A stretch of 53,726 nucleotides of DNA, taken from the NCBI GenBank assembly GCA_902784055.1, contig CACZTP010000003.1, forward strand, positions 1 through 53,726. Reading direction: 5' to 3'. Of this stretch, positions 33,144-42,631 are shown in pieces. Made by a program: the position numbers and the translations under genes. The stretch comes from an uncultured Pseudomonadota bacterium. Lineage in GTDB: Bacteria; Pseudomonadota; Alphaproteobacteria; RUG11792. Within the stretch, counting starts at the first letter, position 1; the number at the start of each line of letters is the position of its first letter. The notes below the pieces were generated by a model. It was not told the origin of the DNA. It did not search any database and saw only the letters and a list, made by a program, of their open reading frames with translations.

Positions 33144-34889
33144 CTACATTTTATGTTGTAATAACAACGTTACTTTAGCTCCCTGTAAAACTTGGGAATT
33201 TTCTAAAATAATTTGTCCACCGTGATCGCTCATTATTTTGTACACTATAGCAAGCCCCAATCCAGTGCCATTCTTTCTGGTTGTGTAATACGGAGATAAA
33301 GCGTTTTTTAACACAGAATCCGTAAAACCTATTCCACTATCTTCTATTGTAATAAATACAGTATCGTCGTTCAATTCGCAATTTACCAATATAATTTTTT
33401 GCGTCGTCTCTCTTATATTCTCCGTAATAGCATGTATTGCATTAATAATAATATTGGCAATAACTTGATTTATTTGAAAATAATCGAACTTAAATATTAA
33501 CTCTTCACAGTTAAAATTGCTTTTGAATGTAATATCTGAATATGAATTGGAATACATTAAAATATTTTCGTTAAGCAATTTTTTTAAATCATTTAATTCT
33601 GGTTTTGGCTCTGGCAAACGAGCAAAGTCTGAAAATTCTTTTACAAGATTATTAATATTATTAGCCTGTCGCACTATTGTGTCTATACAACTATTGAAAA
33701 TTTCAGGAGGTACAACTGAGTTTTTACCGAATTTACGCTTTAATCTTTCGGCTGAAAGTAATATGGGGGTGAGAGGATTTTTTATTTCATGAGCCATTTT
33801 TCTTGCTATATCTTTCCACGCTGATTGTTTGCTTAACATTGCTAATTTTTCTCTGCTATCGTTAATGGTGTCAACCATGTCATTAAAAGTAAAAACAAGC
33901 TCATCCCACTCATTATGTTGTTTTTTTAATGATATGAATATTTTATAATTTCCATCACTAAGATCCTTTATTGCTTTCATTATCTTATTTATAGGGAACA
34001 GTACCTTACGTGAATATATTATTCCCAAAAAAATTGATAACAGAACAATAGCTAATGAAACGCCAATAAATAAAACGACAAAACTTGATTTAATATTTGT
34101 TTTTTCAAATGATAATTTCATGTATTGTTCATTGGCTATTTTTATATTTTCGCGATGTTTTAGTATTTCGGTCTCAACTTGAGACATAACAGTTAAAAAC
34201 AAATTATAATCAATACGTCTAACTGATACTATGTGCCCTTCAATTTCATACGTTTGTCCATTTAATGCTTGTTGCATTCCCAAATTTTTTGTAGCAAGTA
34301 GCAACTGAATATCAGACGAAAATAGAGTTCTATAAATTATATTAATTTGAGCATTCGCATCTATTTCAAAAAGTATAAAGTCAAAGTTATTATTAAGTTG
34401 ATCATTTTTTAGTATTTGTATTATTTCGTCGCGTTTTTTGTTTATTAGTTTCAATGAAAGTACATTAACATACTCATTGAAGCTATTTTGTAGATCCTTT
34501 ATATATACATTCGATATTGCGACGGAATGTTGAACTACATTACTAATAGGTGTTTTAAAAAAGTTATTTATGCCTGCTTCAAAAAATATAAGAGCAAACG
34601 CAAATATGAATAATGTTGGAATAATTGATGTAAAAAGAAATAATCCAAATATTTGTTTGTTAAAGCGTTTGTTTGAATGTTTGTTTATCCTATAGATGCG
34701 ATATGTTAATACAACAATTGTAATACCAAGACATACAACATCCGCGTACACTAGAAAAAAAAGCAAAAAATGATTCCGATTATAAAAGAATAGAAGGGAA
34801 ACTATCAGACAAAAAATACCGATCGCAATTCCGCTTATTAAGCGTAAATTACGCGTAAACAATAAATAAAAACTATTAGGTATCAACAT
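33144..34889 (-). CDS. ntrY: NtrY-type sensor histidine kinase
   Basis: 581 residues. Four hydrophobic segments near the N-terminus (up to about residue 105, plus one near 290), a periplasmic sensor region, a HAMP domain (ILFPINKIMKAIKDLSDGNY), the DHp helix with KMAHEIKNPLTPILLSAERL, and an ATPase domain with N box NIIINAIHAI, DSGIGF and GTGLGLAI. The HEIKNPLTPI H-box is specific to NtrY. The PAS domain that family members normally carry between HAMP and DHp appears absent, because only about 40 residues separate them. It is transcribed with ntrX as its partner. Confidence 0.94.
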   Translation of the reverse strand: MLIPNSFYLLFTRNLRLISGIAIGIFCLIVSLLFFYNRNHFLLFFLVYADVVCLGITIVVLTYRIYRINKHSNKRFNKQIFGLFLFTSIIPTLFIFAFALIFFEAGINNFFKTPISNVVQHSVAISNVYIKDLQNSFNEYVNVLSLKLINKKRDEIIQILKNDQLNNNFDFILFEIDANAQINIIYRTLFSSDIQLLLATKNLGMQQALNGQTYEIEGHIVSVRRIDYNLFLTVMSQVETEILKHRENIKIANEQYMKLSFEKTNIKSSFVVLFIGVSLAIVLLSIFLGIIYSRKVLFPINKIMKAIKDLSDGNYKIFISLKKQHNEWDELVFTFNDMVDTINDSREKLAMLSKQSAWKDIARKMAHEIKNPLTPILLSAERLKRKFGKNSVVPPEIFNSCIDTIVRQANNINNLVKEFSDFARLPEPKPELNDLKKLLNENILMYSNSYSDITFKSNFNCEELIFKFDYFQINQVIANIIINAIHAITENIRETTQKIILVNCELNDDTVFITIEDSGIGFTDSVLKNALSPYYTTRKNGTGLGLAIVYKIMSDHGGQIILENSQVLQGAKVTLLLQHKM

Positions 34890-35105
34890 TAAATTTCATT
34901 TACTATATACGAGTGAATTATACCACCAGATTTTATATGGTAATTTTGTCTCACAATTTTGTCAAACATATTTCACATTTGCAAGCACTGTGTTTTTAAT
35001 GCACGACTAAACAGCCATGTCAAGACATCCATGTCAAGGTTGTCGCTTCTTTTGTGGCAATGGTAAACTCGTCAGGTGTTGATTATAAAGATTTTCGTTA
35101 ATACA

Positions 35106-36815
35106 ATGTATATTTCTAAAAATTCAACAGCTAAGGCATGGACTGATCGCTCTCTATACAAAGAACTTTATAAGCATTCGATTGAAAACAACTCAGAATT
35201 TTGGGAAAGTCAAGTTAATTGCATATATTGGAAAAAACAACCAGACGAAATATATAAAAATAAGAAATGGTTAAATGGCGGTCAGTCAAATATTTACTAT
35301 AATTGCGTTGCTCGTCATGCTATAAACACTCCAAATAAAGTTGCGTTTGTAAATTATTTTGACGATCCAGATAGACGTGAAACAATTACATATTATGAGA
35401 TGGATATTCTAGTAAAAAAAATAGTCAGATTGCTGAGGCACAAAGGCATTAAAAAAGGCGACGTAGTCGCAATACTAATGCCTGTAAGGATAGTTTCCAT
35501 CGCTTCCATGCTTGCATGTGCCTATATTGGAGCATTACATATTGTAGTATTTTCTGGATTTTCAGCTAATGTATTGGCACAGAGGGTAAAAGATAGTGGG
35601 GCTAAATTATTACTAAGTCTACCGGAAATAGTGCGAAGTGGGAAAACGATTAGCCTTGAAAAAACGATTAGCGAAGCTGAAGCACAACTCGGTAGCACTA
35701 TGCCAAAAACTGTATACATGGATAATATTCCGGATATTGCCGATGTGTCTGATGCAATAGAATGGTTAGATAACGAAGATGAGGCATTTATTTTATATAC
35801 ATCTGGAACCTCTGGGAAGTTCAAAGGAGTTGTGCACGCATCATTACCGTACATGTTGTATGTATCTGCTACTTTTAAAACAATATTTGATCCACAGCCT
35901 GATGATATTTATTTTTGTACATCAGATATAGGATGGATAACGGGACACAGTTATATTGTTTACGCTCCTCTGTTTTGGGGACTGACATCTATCATATTTG
36001 ACGGCACTCCACTATATCCAACCCCCGATAGGTATTGGGAAATAATAGAGAAAGATCACGTGACTGTATTTTATACAGCTCCAACCGCATTACGCGCTTT
36101 AAAGGCTCATGGAAATGACTTCGTTAAGAAACACGATTTATCATCTCTGAGACTTTTAGGTAGTGTTGGTGAGCCAATAAATGAAACAGCGTGGCAATGG
36201 CTTTTTGATGTTGTGGGACAAAAGCGTTGCCCAATAATCGATACATGGTGGCAAACTGAAACGGGTGGAATAGTCTTGGCACCATTACGTAATATCAATC
36301 AACAATCTTGCGTTGCTGGTAATCCGTTTTTTGGGTTAGACACTTCGATTGTTGACGGGCAACTCGTTATTAATAATGATTTTCCTGGGCGATATAAACG
36401 TATCCTTAATCAAATCAAAAGTAATGGTATTTACAAGACGGGAGACAGTGCAGAGTTTATAAACGATGAAATAAAAATAACTGGACGTGTAGATGATCTA
36501 ATAAATATTTCAGGTCACCGTTTGTGCACAACCTCTTTTGAAAAAGCTCTTTCCAATATACCAGAGATACTAGAATGTGCTACGGTAGCGATACCTCATG
36601 AAATAACAGGACAAACAGTTGTTATATTTGTTGTGTTAATTCCTGGACTAATTTGCAATATTGACGACAAAATCAAGAACTGTATAACAAACGAAATAGG
36701 AAAGATAGCAAAACCTAGTAAAATAATTTATCTGGAACAATTGCCCAAAACAACAACTGGGAAAATTGAACGCAATAAGCTACGGGATATAGCTATTTCC
36801 GAAATACAATCTTGA
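35106..36815 (+). CDS. acs: Acetyl-CoA synthetase-like acyl-CoA ligase
   Basis: Adenylate-forming enzyme. Motifs: LYTSGTSGKFKGVVH (P-loop), SDIGWITGHSYIVYAPL, LGSVGEPINETAWQW, DTWWQTETGG, YKTGDSA, TGRVDDLINISGHRL and PKTTTGKIERNKLRD with the catalytic Lys. The WW of DTWWQTETGG (acetate-pocket Trp in Acs) favours acetate. At 569 residues it is some 70 shorter than typical Acs, and two motif positions differ: Pro to Phe in GKFKG, and Cys in place of Gly in HRLGT. Start chosen at the ATG at 35106 rather than 35076. It could use propionate or another short acid. Confidence 0.85.
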   Translation: MYISKNSTAKAWTDRSLYKELYKHSIENNSEFWESQVNCIYWKKQPDEIYKNKKWLNGGQSNIYYNCVARHAINTPNKVAFVNYFDDPDRRETITYYEMDILVKKIVRLLRHKGIKKGDVVAILMPVRIVSIASMLACAYIGALHIVVFSGFSANVLAQRVKDSGAKLLLSLPEIVRSGKTISLEKTISEAEAQLGSTMPKTVYMDNIPDIADVSDAIEWLDNEDEAFILYTSGTSGKFKGVVHASLPYMLYVSATFKTIFDPQPDDIYFCTSDIGWITGHSYIVYAPLFWGLTSIIFDGTPLYPTPDRYWEIIEKDHVTVFYTAPTALRALKAHGNDFVKKHDLSSLRLLGSVGEPINETAWQWLFDVVGQKRCPIIDTWWQTETGGIVLAPLRNINQQSCVAGNPFFGLDTSIVDGQLVINNDFPGRYKRILNQIKSNGIYKTGDSAEFINDEIKITGRVDDLINISGHRLCTTSFEKALSNIPEILECATVAIPHEITGQTVVIFVVLIPGLICNIDDKIKNCITNEIGKIAKPSKIIYLEQLPKTTTGKIERNKLRDIAISEIQS

Positions 36816-36817
36816 TG

Positions 36818-36901
36818 TGGTGCCCGGAAGAGGACTTGAACCTCCATGAATTGCTTCGCACGCACCTGAAACGTGTGCGTCTACCATTCCGCCACCCGGG
36901 C
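36818..36901 (-). tRNA. tRNA-Leu (anticodon CAG)
   Basis: 84 bases with a class II long variable arm. Acceptor GCCCGGG pairs with TCCGGGC, anticodon loop TTCAGGT with CAG, T loop TTCAAGT, discriminator A and encoded CCA. The gene starts two bases after the end of the acs-like gene, on the opposite strand. Confidence 0.95.
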
Positions 36902-36947
36902 TTGCCTCCTTAAGTGTAACATGCCTTGTTTTATGCTATATATCTAC

Positions 36948-39173
36948 TTAGAAGAAAAATCTTTGAATCTGAAGTTGTATTTTTACTGAGGTTCCATTAT
37001 TTTCGGAAGAACTTATTTTTAAGCAACCGTTATGTTTACCAACGATAAGCGTTGCGAGCACATAACCAATTTCAACTGTTTTTAACTCGCTCAAACAAAA
37101 ATCTTTCAAAGATACTCTATTATACAAAGCAATCTCTTTTTCTGATATGCAGTTTTCTTTATCTGTTACATCTATAACGAAAGCAGTGTCATTCTTTGGT
37201 TCTTGATAAACTTCTATTGTAATATCATGTTTTTGTTCATTCTTAGACATTAAAGCAATGACGATGTTGTATATAGCTTTCTGTATAAAATTTACATCAA
37301 CATACACATTAAGTGAGGGGTGAGTAGATTTGAATTTTATTAAATGATCTGGATCAATTTTTGAAAAACTATCAATTACACCTTGGATTAATTCATTAAT
37401 ATTTGTTTCTTCAAAGGTAAAATTAACTTTATCTGTTAGAATAAGAGCAATATTTGTAACTGTGTCTGCTACGTCTTTTAATCGACTTGCTGTTTTTATA
37501 ATACTTTGGCAATACTCTGTTTGTTTTTCATTCAAGTCTCCAAAATATCTGTTGTTAAGAATTTCTGCGAGATTTATGACAGTATCCAATGGTGCTACGT
37601 ATTCATCCGAAATAACGGTTACAAGATTAGTTTTTAACTCGTTAATTTGGGCAACTTTTTCAGATGCATTCCGTAAATCGGCTTCAAGCGATTTAAAATC
37701 TGATAAATCTTTAAACCTCAGCAAATTTAATCCATCTGGCAATGGAATATAAATACAATTAAATGTTTTTTCTGAAAAAATAACCATTTCAGATCTTGAA
37801 ACTCTTATTTCTGAGGACTTTAAGAGATCTTCCAGGAAATTTTTTATACTTTCATCCTCAAATTTATTAAAACAATCCCTTATATGCCACCCGTCAAGAG
37901 ATGGGGCTGATTGTTTCAATATCCCGTATACTGCAGAGTTCGCAAATTTTACACGATTGTCAGATCCAAATATAAAGAAACCATCGTTTATATTATTTAA
38001 AACAGCGTTGTATACAGACCGGACAGACTTAATTTCACGTTCCAAAGCTAAGGTATTGGTAACATCCTTTATTAGTAGTAGTAAAGTTCTATCTGCATTG
38101 ATTATTATTGAAACACGTATCGTCTTTCCAGAATGCAGTGGAACAAATTTAACAGTTACGTCATTATCAGCATTTTTAATTACGGTTAACAACTTTTTTT
38201 TATAATCTTTCGTACAGTCTGCAAATATTTCTTTTGTGAAGACAACATCAATAACCTCAAGAAAACTCTTGCCGTCAACATCAGTGTGTGTCAACTCAAG
38301 TAAAGACATTGCATTCTCACTAAATATTATTGTTCTATTATCGCTTCCGAAAAGCACTACTCCATCAGGCACGTACTCACTTACAAACGATAAATTATTT
38401 TTATAACCATCACATTTTGTTTCAATGTCTTGGACGTTGACATATTCATTAGCAACACCGAGTATATAATCATTATTTGTAGTAGATACAAACTCGGTTA
38501 ATCTTATAGTCTTATTTTCTCCGTTTATTGTTACATTTGATTCAGTTTGGATGTGCTCCTTTTGTTGTGAAAAACAGCTTTGCGTTCTGAACAAGTGCTT
38601 ATTGTTGTTGATTATATCATTTACTGTTGTTCCTAGTGCAGTAGCGTATTCTTTATTGCAATAAAGTATTTTTGAATTTTTATTCTGTTGCCATACATAT
38701 GATTGTACATTATCCAATAATTCGTTAAAAATCCCTATCTTTTCATTAAGTAACGAGATCTTTTTTGTATATATGTCTTCTGAAGAATTATTTTGTTGTA
38801 AGTTTGAATCGATAACTGTAAAAATATAAATATTAGTACGAATATTATATCGTAGTGTTATACAATAATTTTTGTTATACTTTGTGCTAAAATTCATTGA
38901 GTACTTTCTATTCGCAAGTTGTGTTTCTGAAAGTTTTTCCACAGCTTCGTACAGAAAATTGCCAAAAAGACCTGACACACCACGGACAAAATCTACAGAC
39001 GAAACATGCAATGATTGAAATTTGAGCAGTGACTGCATTTTTGCTGATATAAGCACGTAGTCTCCTTGGTTTTTCCAGATTGCAAATGACAAAGGAAGAT
39101 CAAGGCAGTACTCAATTAGAGATTCAAAACCCAAAACATCATTTTCATTGTAGATTTTTCTTTCAGAGGTCAT
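36948..39173 (-). CDS. PAS-rich histidine-kinase-like protein lacking the phospho-His (pseudokinase)
   Basis: 741 residues, no signal peptide or membrane segment. Three PAS-type domains are visible: about 150-250 (LDNVQSYVWQQNKNSKILYC), 265-370 (VPDGVVLFGSDNRTIIFSEN) and 385-480 (INDGFFIFGSDNRVKFANSA). The DHp region follows (NLVTVISDEYVAPLDTVINL, NRYFGDLNEKQTEYCQSI): where kinases have SHE-RTPL, this has SDE-VAPL, so the His is Asp523. The ATPase domain has lost its N-box Asn (IYNIVIALMSK) and the DxGxG motif (DVTDKENCI). It resembles the alphaproteobacterial DivL/PleC architecture, and DivL also lacks the His. Orthology is not proven. Confidence 0.82.
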   Translation of the reverse strand: MTSERKIYNENDVLGFESLIEYCLDLPLSFAIWKNQGDYVLISAKMQSLLKFQSLHVSSVDFVRGVSGLFGNFLYEAVEKLSETQLANRKYSMNFSTKYNKNYCITLRYNIRTNIYIFTVIDSNLQQNNSSEDIYTKKISLLNEKIGIFNELLDNVQSYVWQQNKNSKILYCNKEYATALGTTVNDIINNNKHLFRTQSCFSQQKEHIQTESNVTINGENKTIRLTEFVSTTNNDYILGVANEYVNVQDIETKCDGYKNNLSFVSEYVPDGVVLFGSDNRTIIFSENAMSLLELTHTDVDGKSFLEVIDVVFTKEIFADCTKDYKKKLLTVIKNADNDVTVKFVPLHSGKTIRVSIIINADRTLLLLIKDVTNTLALEREIKSVRSVYNAVLNNINDGFFIFGSDNRVKFANSAVYGILKQSAPSLDGWHIRDCFNKFEDESIKNFLEDLLKSSEIRVSRSEMVIFSEKTFNCIYIPLPDGLNLLRFKDLSDFKSLEADLRNASEKVAQINELKTNLVTVISDEYVAPLDTVINLAEILNNRYFGDLNEKQTEYCQSIIKTASRLKDVADTVTNIALILTDKVNFTFEETNINELIQGVIDSFSKIDPDHLIKFKSTHPSLNVYVDVNFIQKAIYNIVIALMSKNEQKHDITIEVYQEPKNDTAFVIDVTDKENCISEKEIALYNRVSLKDFCLSELKTVEIGYVLATLIVGKHNGCLKISSSENNGTSVKIQLQIQRFFF

Positions 39174-39272
39174 TTAGTCTGTTTGTTTTGAGTGTTCCAA
39201 ACTTCTGTCTCTATTTTAACACTATTCCCTCAATTCCTCAACGATTGAAGTCTATTAGAATAAATATAGTAT

Positions 39273-41147
39273 CTAAGAACGTTCGAATATTTTTTCAAGT
39301 TGTTTTTTACTTATTTTCACGAAAGTCGGACGATGATGGTTGCATTGGTGAATACTGTATGTTTGTTGCATTTCACATAAAACAGATTTCATTTCATCGG
39401 TAGTCAGTTTACGCCCAGCACGGATGCTGTTATGACAAGCAATATTGGCGATTTTTAATCTTATTGCGTCCCTTATTTCAATCTCTGAAATCGCATTGGT
39501 GTTACTAAAAATGTCGTACAAAAAACATCGTACATCCGAAATGTTAATTACAGCTGGTACAGCAGAAACTGTTATTGTATCTGTTCCAAGTTCAAAAATA
39601 AATCCGCATAGTGATAATTCTTTAGCAACTTCATTAGCAACACGAGATTGCTGTTTTGTCAGGTTTAAAATCTCTGGTTTTGCTAAATACTGAACGTTTT
39701 TAACATCAAGATCTCTTAGTATTTTTTCCATTGTAATTTTCTCGTGTACAGCATGTTGGTCTATAATCACTAACTCATCATTTGTTTTGCATATTATGTA
39801 TGTGTCAAAAATTTGTGCAATCGGTTCGCCCCAAAATTCAGTATCGATTGATACTCTATTTTCAACGTTTCTAACATTTAGTAGTGGCTCCACGATTGTG
39901 TTTGATGTGTTACTTGGTAAACAAGTGGCTTTACTATTGTTATAAACCGGTTGTTGTTTAACACTTAAACAAACATCATTAAATGGCACTATTTTACTCG
40001 AATCTGGAGTTTTTCCGCTCGGTGTGTCAGATGGCTCTAACTTTCTAGCGAGATTATCGTATACGTTAGCCTTATTAAGGCTAGTACTATTAGCTGAATA
40101 ACTGGGATTAATTGATTGGATTTTGTTTGGAAGTTTTCTTGGGACTATAAGATTGTTATCATTAACTTGCAACGATACCCTATCAAATTCACTCAAATTT
40201 TTCTGAATAGCTTGTGTTACAAATCGTTGCACATAACGACTATCGCGAAATCGAACTTCCGATTTTGTCGGAGAAACATTGATATCCAAATAAAACGGAT
40301 TAATACTCACAAACAAGACGCAAACTGCAAACCGACCGGCTGGCAGTAGATCCTTGAAGGCAGTTTTTATTGCTGATGAAATAGTTCTGTCTTTAACCCA
40401 ACGGTTATTGATAAATATTCTCTGTGAATTCTGAGAATACCGTGAATCGACTGGGTGACAAAAATACCCCTTGATTGAAATAATATCATCAGCCTCTTCG
40501 ATATAAATTGATCGAGCTAAAAGTTCATTGCCAACAATTTCGGCTATTCTGTTCTTTCTATCAGTTTCGGTAAATGAAAGAAGTGTCTTGATATCGTTTC
40601 GGACGGTAAATTTTATCGATGGATGCGTAATTGCAAAATTTTCAATTAATTCAAGACAATGTGACAACTCTACGCTGTCGCTCTTTAAAAACTTTAATCG
40701 TGCAGGAATTCTATCAAACATATTTTGAACCGTTATTCGTGTTCCAGAGAACACTGTAGAATTTATAATACTTGGCATTCCGCCAAAGTCGATACGAAGA
40801 GCCGTTCTATCACTCTCAATACAAAACTGACTTATGGAAGCAATCGATGGTAAAGCTTCTCCTCGAAAACCGTAACTTGTAACGTCGAACAAATTTGTTC
40901 CTGTAAGTTTTGACGTCGCATGTCTTGTTACAGCTAGAGATAGCTCATCACACTTTATTCCCGATCCATTATCTTCAATAACTAGTTTTTCGCGTCCTGC
41001 GTTTTGCAGGAATATACTAATTTCAGTACTTCCGGCATCTATTGAATTTTCAACCAACTCTTTTATTACAGAAGCTGGTCGTTCAATAATTTCACCTGCC
41101 GCTATTTGGTTTATCATTTCATCACTTAAAATTTTTATGTGCGCCAT
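39273..41147 (-). CDS. mutL: DNA mismatch repair protein MutL
   Basis: GHKL ATPase that links mismatch recognition by MutS to strand removal. N-terminal motifs MAHIKILSDEMINQIAAGEI, KELVENSIDAGST, IEDNGSGI, ATSKL and GFRGEALPSI are intact. A Ser/Asn/Thr-rich linker (about 330-420) leads to the C-terminal domain with DQHAVHEKITME (fits the DQHAx2Ex4E endonuclease motif), ACHNSIRAG and CNHHRPT. So the intrinsic endonuclease is probably active, as in most bacteria that lack MutH. 624 residues is normal. Divergent from trcR. Confidence 0.97.
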   Translation of the reverse strand: MAHIKILSDEMINQIAAGEIIERPASVIKELVENSIDAGSTEISIFLQNAGREKLVIEDNGSGIKCDELSLAVTRHATSKLTGTNLFDVTSYGFRGEALPSIASISQFCIESDRTALRIDFGGMPSIINSTVFSGTRITVQNMFDRIPARLKFLKSDSVELSHCLELIENFAITHPSIKFTVRNDIKTLLSFTETDRKNRIAEIVGNELLARSIYIEEADDIISIKGYFCHPVDSRYSQNSQRIFINNRWVKDRTISSAIKTAFKDLLPAGRFAVCVLFVSINPFYLDINVSPTKSEVRFRDSRYVQRFVTQAIQKNLSEFDRVSLQVNDNNLIVPRKLPNKIQSINPSYSANSTSLNKANVYDNLARKLEPSDTPSGKTPDSSKIVPFNDVCLSVKQQPVYNNSKATCLPSNTSNTIVEPLLNVRNVENRVSIDTEFWGEPIAQIFDTYIICKTNDELVIIDQHAVHEKITMEKILRDLDVKNVQYLAKPEILNLTKQQSRVANEVAKELSLCGFIFELGTDTITVSAVPAVINISDVRCFLYDIFSNTNAISEIEIRDAIRLKIANIACHNSIRAGRKLTTDEMKSVLCEMQQTYSIHQCNHHRPTFVKISKKQLEKIFERS

Positions 41148-41328
41148 TTCGAAAAAACATCCAATAATTTTTAGTAAGTTTATCTTATTTTTAATAAAAG
41201 TTGTATTTCAAACGTAATTTGTAAAATAACTAATTTTAAGAAACTCTTATAATTCTAAAATTGCTAATTAAATTCTATTTGATTGTCGCACTAATTGTCT
41301 GAATGAATTTATAGAGTGTTTTATAATT

Positions 41329-41877
41329 ATGGCAGTTATCAAAGACATAAAATTATTAATGGCTAACACACTAATGCCACGTGCTACAGCACTATGGCTA
41401 ATCGATAATACTTCTTTAACATTTCCACAAATTGCAGAATTCTGTGGATTGCATTTGTTTGAAGTCGAATCTTTAGCTGATGGCAATATGGATAAACAAT
41501 TATCAGGTTTTGATCCTGTTGCATCGTCTCAGCTTACTCGTGAGGAAATACGTCGTTGTGAGAAAGACGCGACTGCAAAACTCCAAATGAAAAAGTCTTT
41601 AGCGGATCAGTATCTTGTACCGAAAGCTCGTAAATATACTCCTAAAGCAAAAAGACAAGACAAACCAGATGCGATACTTTGGCTTATTAAGTATTATCCT
41701 GAAATTCCTGATAAAGATATTTGTGATCTATTAGGCACAACGAAAATTACTGTACATTCTGTGAGGAACAAGACACACAAAAATATGTCTGAACTTAGTC
41801 CTCGCAATCCTGTTAATCTTGGATTATGTTCACAAAGTAGTTTAGATTTTGTTGTGGCAAAGCTAAATAGGAGCTAA
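41329..41877 (+). CDS. trcR: Cell-cycle transcriptional regulator TrcR (DUF1013)
   Basis: 182-residue protein nearly restricted to Alphaproteobacteria, shown to bind RNA polymerase and control cell-cycle promoters. The signature LMPRATALWLIDNTSLTFPQ, then IAEFCGLHLFEVESLADG and, in the second half, PDAILWLIKYYPEIPDKDI with a helix-turn-helix-like TKITVHSVRNKTH is clear. It starts an apparent operon with a 2Fe-2S ferredoxin (2-base gap) and the HdaA-like gene. Tight coupling with replication and cell-cycle genes fits its role. Confidence 0.93.
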   Translation: MAVIKDIKLLMANTLMPRATALWLIDNTSLTFPQIAEFCGLHLFEVESLADGNMDKQLSGFDPVASSQLTREEIRRCEKDATAKLQMKKSLADQYLVPKARKYTPKAKRQDKPDAILWLIKYYPEIPDKDICDLLGTTKITVHSVRNKTHKNMSELSPRNPVNLGLCSQSSLDFVVAKLNRS

Positions 41878-41879
41878 TT

Positions 41880-42182
41880 ATGATTAAAATTACATTCAAA
41901 TATAACGGGAAATCCGTTGATATTAATGCAACAGAGGGACAAACATTATTGCAACTTGCAGAACAAAATGATATTCCACTAGTTGGTGGATGCGGTGGAG
42001 CATGTATATGTGGTTCGTGTCGTGTTGAGATAGATCCGGAACATATTAGCTTTCTGCCAGAACCTGAATTTAACGAGCAAGACATTTTAGAGTGCCTTCC
42101 TATGTGTAAATCGACATCAAGACTTGCTTGCCAAATTGTTATAACTAAAGATATGGACGGGATGATTGTAACAGTAGGTTAA
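41880..42182 (+). CDS. Adrenodoxin-type 2Fe-2S ferredoxin
   Basis: 100 residues. The four cluster ligands are in GGCGGACICGSCRVEID (three Cys at C-x5-C-x2-C) and RLAC near the C-terminus. The sequence VDINATEGQTLLQLAEQN before the loop and the DMDGMIVTV end are those of the mitochondrial/alphaproteobacterial ferredoxin that feeds electrons to Fe-S cluster assembly and other biosynthetic reactions. The isc genes are not in the window. The stop codon overlaps the next start by one base. Confidence 0.92.
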   Translation: MIKITFKYNGKSVDINATEGQTLLQLAEQNDIPLVGGCGGACICGSCRVEIDPEHISFLPEPEFNEQDILECLPMCKSTSRLACQIVITKDMDGMIVTVG

Positions 42183-42631
42183 TGTTTAAACAACTTGTTT
42201 TACCTCTGATATACTCGGAACCTACAGATTTTGCTTGCGTAAAAGTCACAACGACGAATTCGCAAGCAATAACGTGGTTAAAAAATTGGAATGACAGACT
42301 TGATGTAAATTTTGTTTGCCTTGTTGGTTCTCAAGCGATATTATTTGCTTCTATTTGGGGTATAGAAAATCAAGCATGTCATCTCTCTAACGGACAGAGG
42401 TTGATTGAAGATTGGTACAGTTTGATAGAACAGAAGCATAAATCAAAATGTTATGTAATGACCAATCCTGAATTTATCGAGGAAGAAGAAGTATTTTTAT
42501 ACGTAATCAACTTTATTAAAGAGCGCTGTTTTCGCCTTTTGTTGGCATCAGTTATGTCCACCGACCGGTGGAATATAACTTTGCCTGATCTTAAATCCCG
42601 AGTTTCAACAATGAATGTTATTAACTGTTAA
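42182..42631 (+). CDS. HdaA-like AAA protein, degenerate and truncated
   Basis: 149 residues. The N-terminus FKQLVLPLIYSEPTDFACVK, then TTTNSQAITWLKNW matches the start of alphaproteobacterial HdaA, and VMSTDRWNITLPDLKSRVST matches its sensor-I/LPDLRSR region. HdaA stimulates ATP hydrolysis by DnaA on the clamp. Here the Walker A loop (expected LVGPEGSGKSHLA) reads LVGSQAILFASIW, so the P-loop is lost, and the protein ends right after LPDLKSRV, without the lid domain that carries the arginine finger region. Full HdaA has some 220-230 residues. Whether it retains a clamp or DnaA contact cannot be read. The stop abuts the next gene, on the other strand. Confidence 0.72.
   Translation: MFKQLVLPLIYSEPTDFACVKVTTTNSQAITWLKNWNDRLDVNFVCLVGSQAILFASIWGIENQACHLSNGQRLIEDWYSLIEQKHKSKCYVMTNPEFIEEEEVFLYVINFIKERCFRLLLASVMSTDRWNITLPDLKSRVSTMNVINC

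Noticed and set aside
35522-35854. 110-codon minus-strand ORF inside the acs-like gene
   Set aside because: It is antisense to the conserved adenylation domain and shows no family features; a shadow frame.
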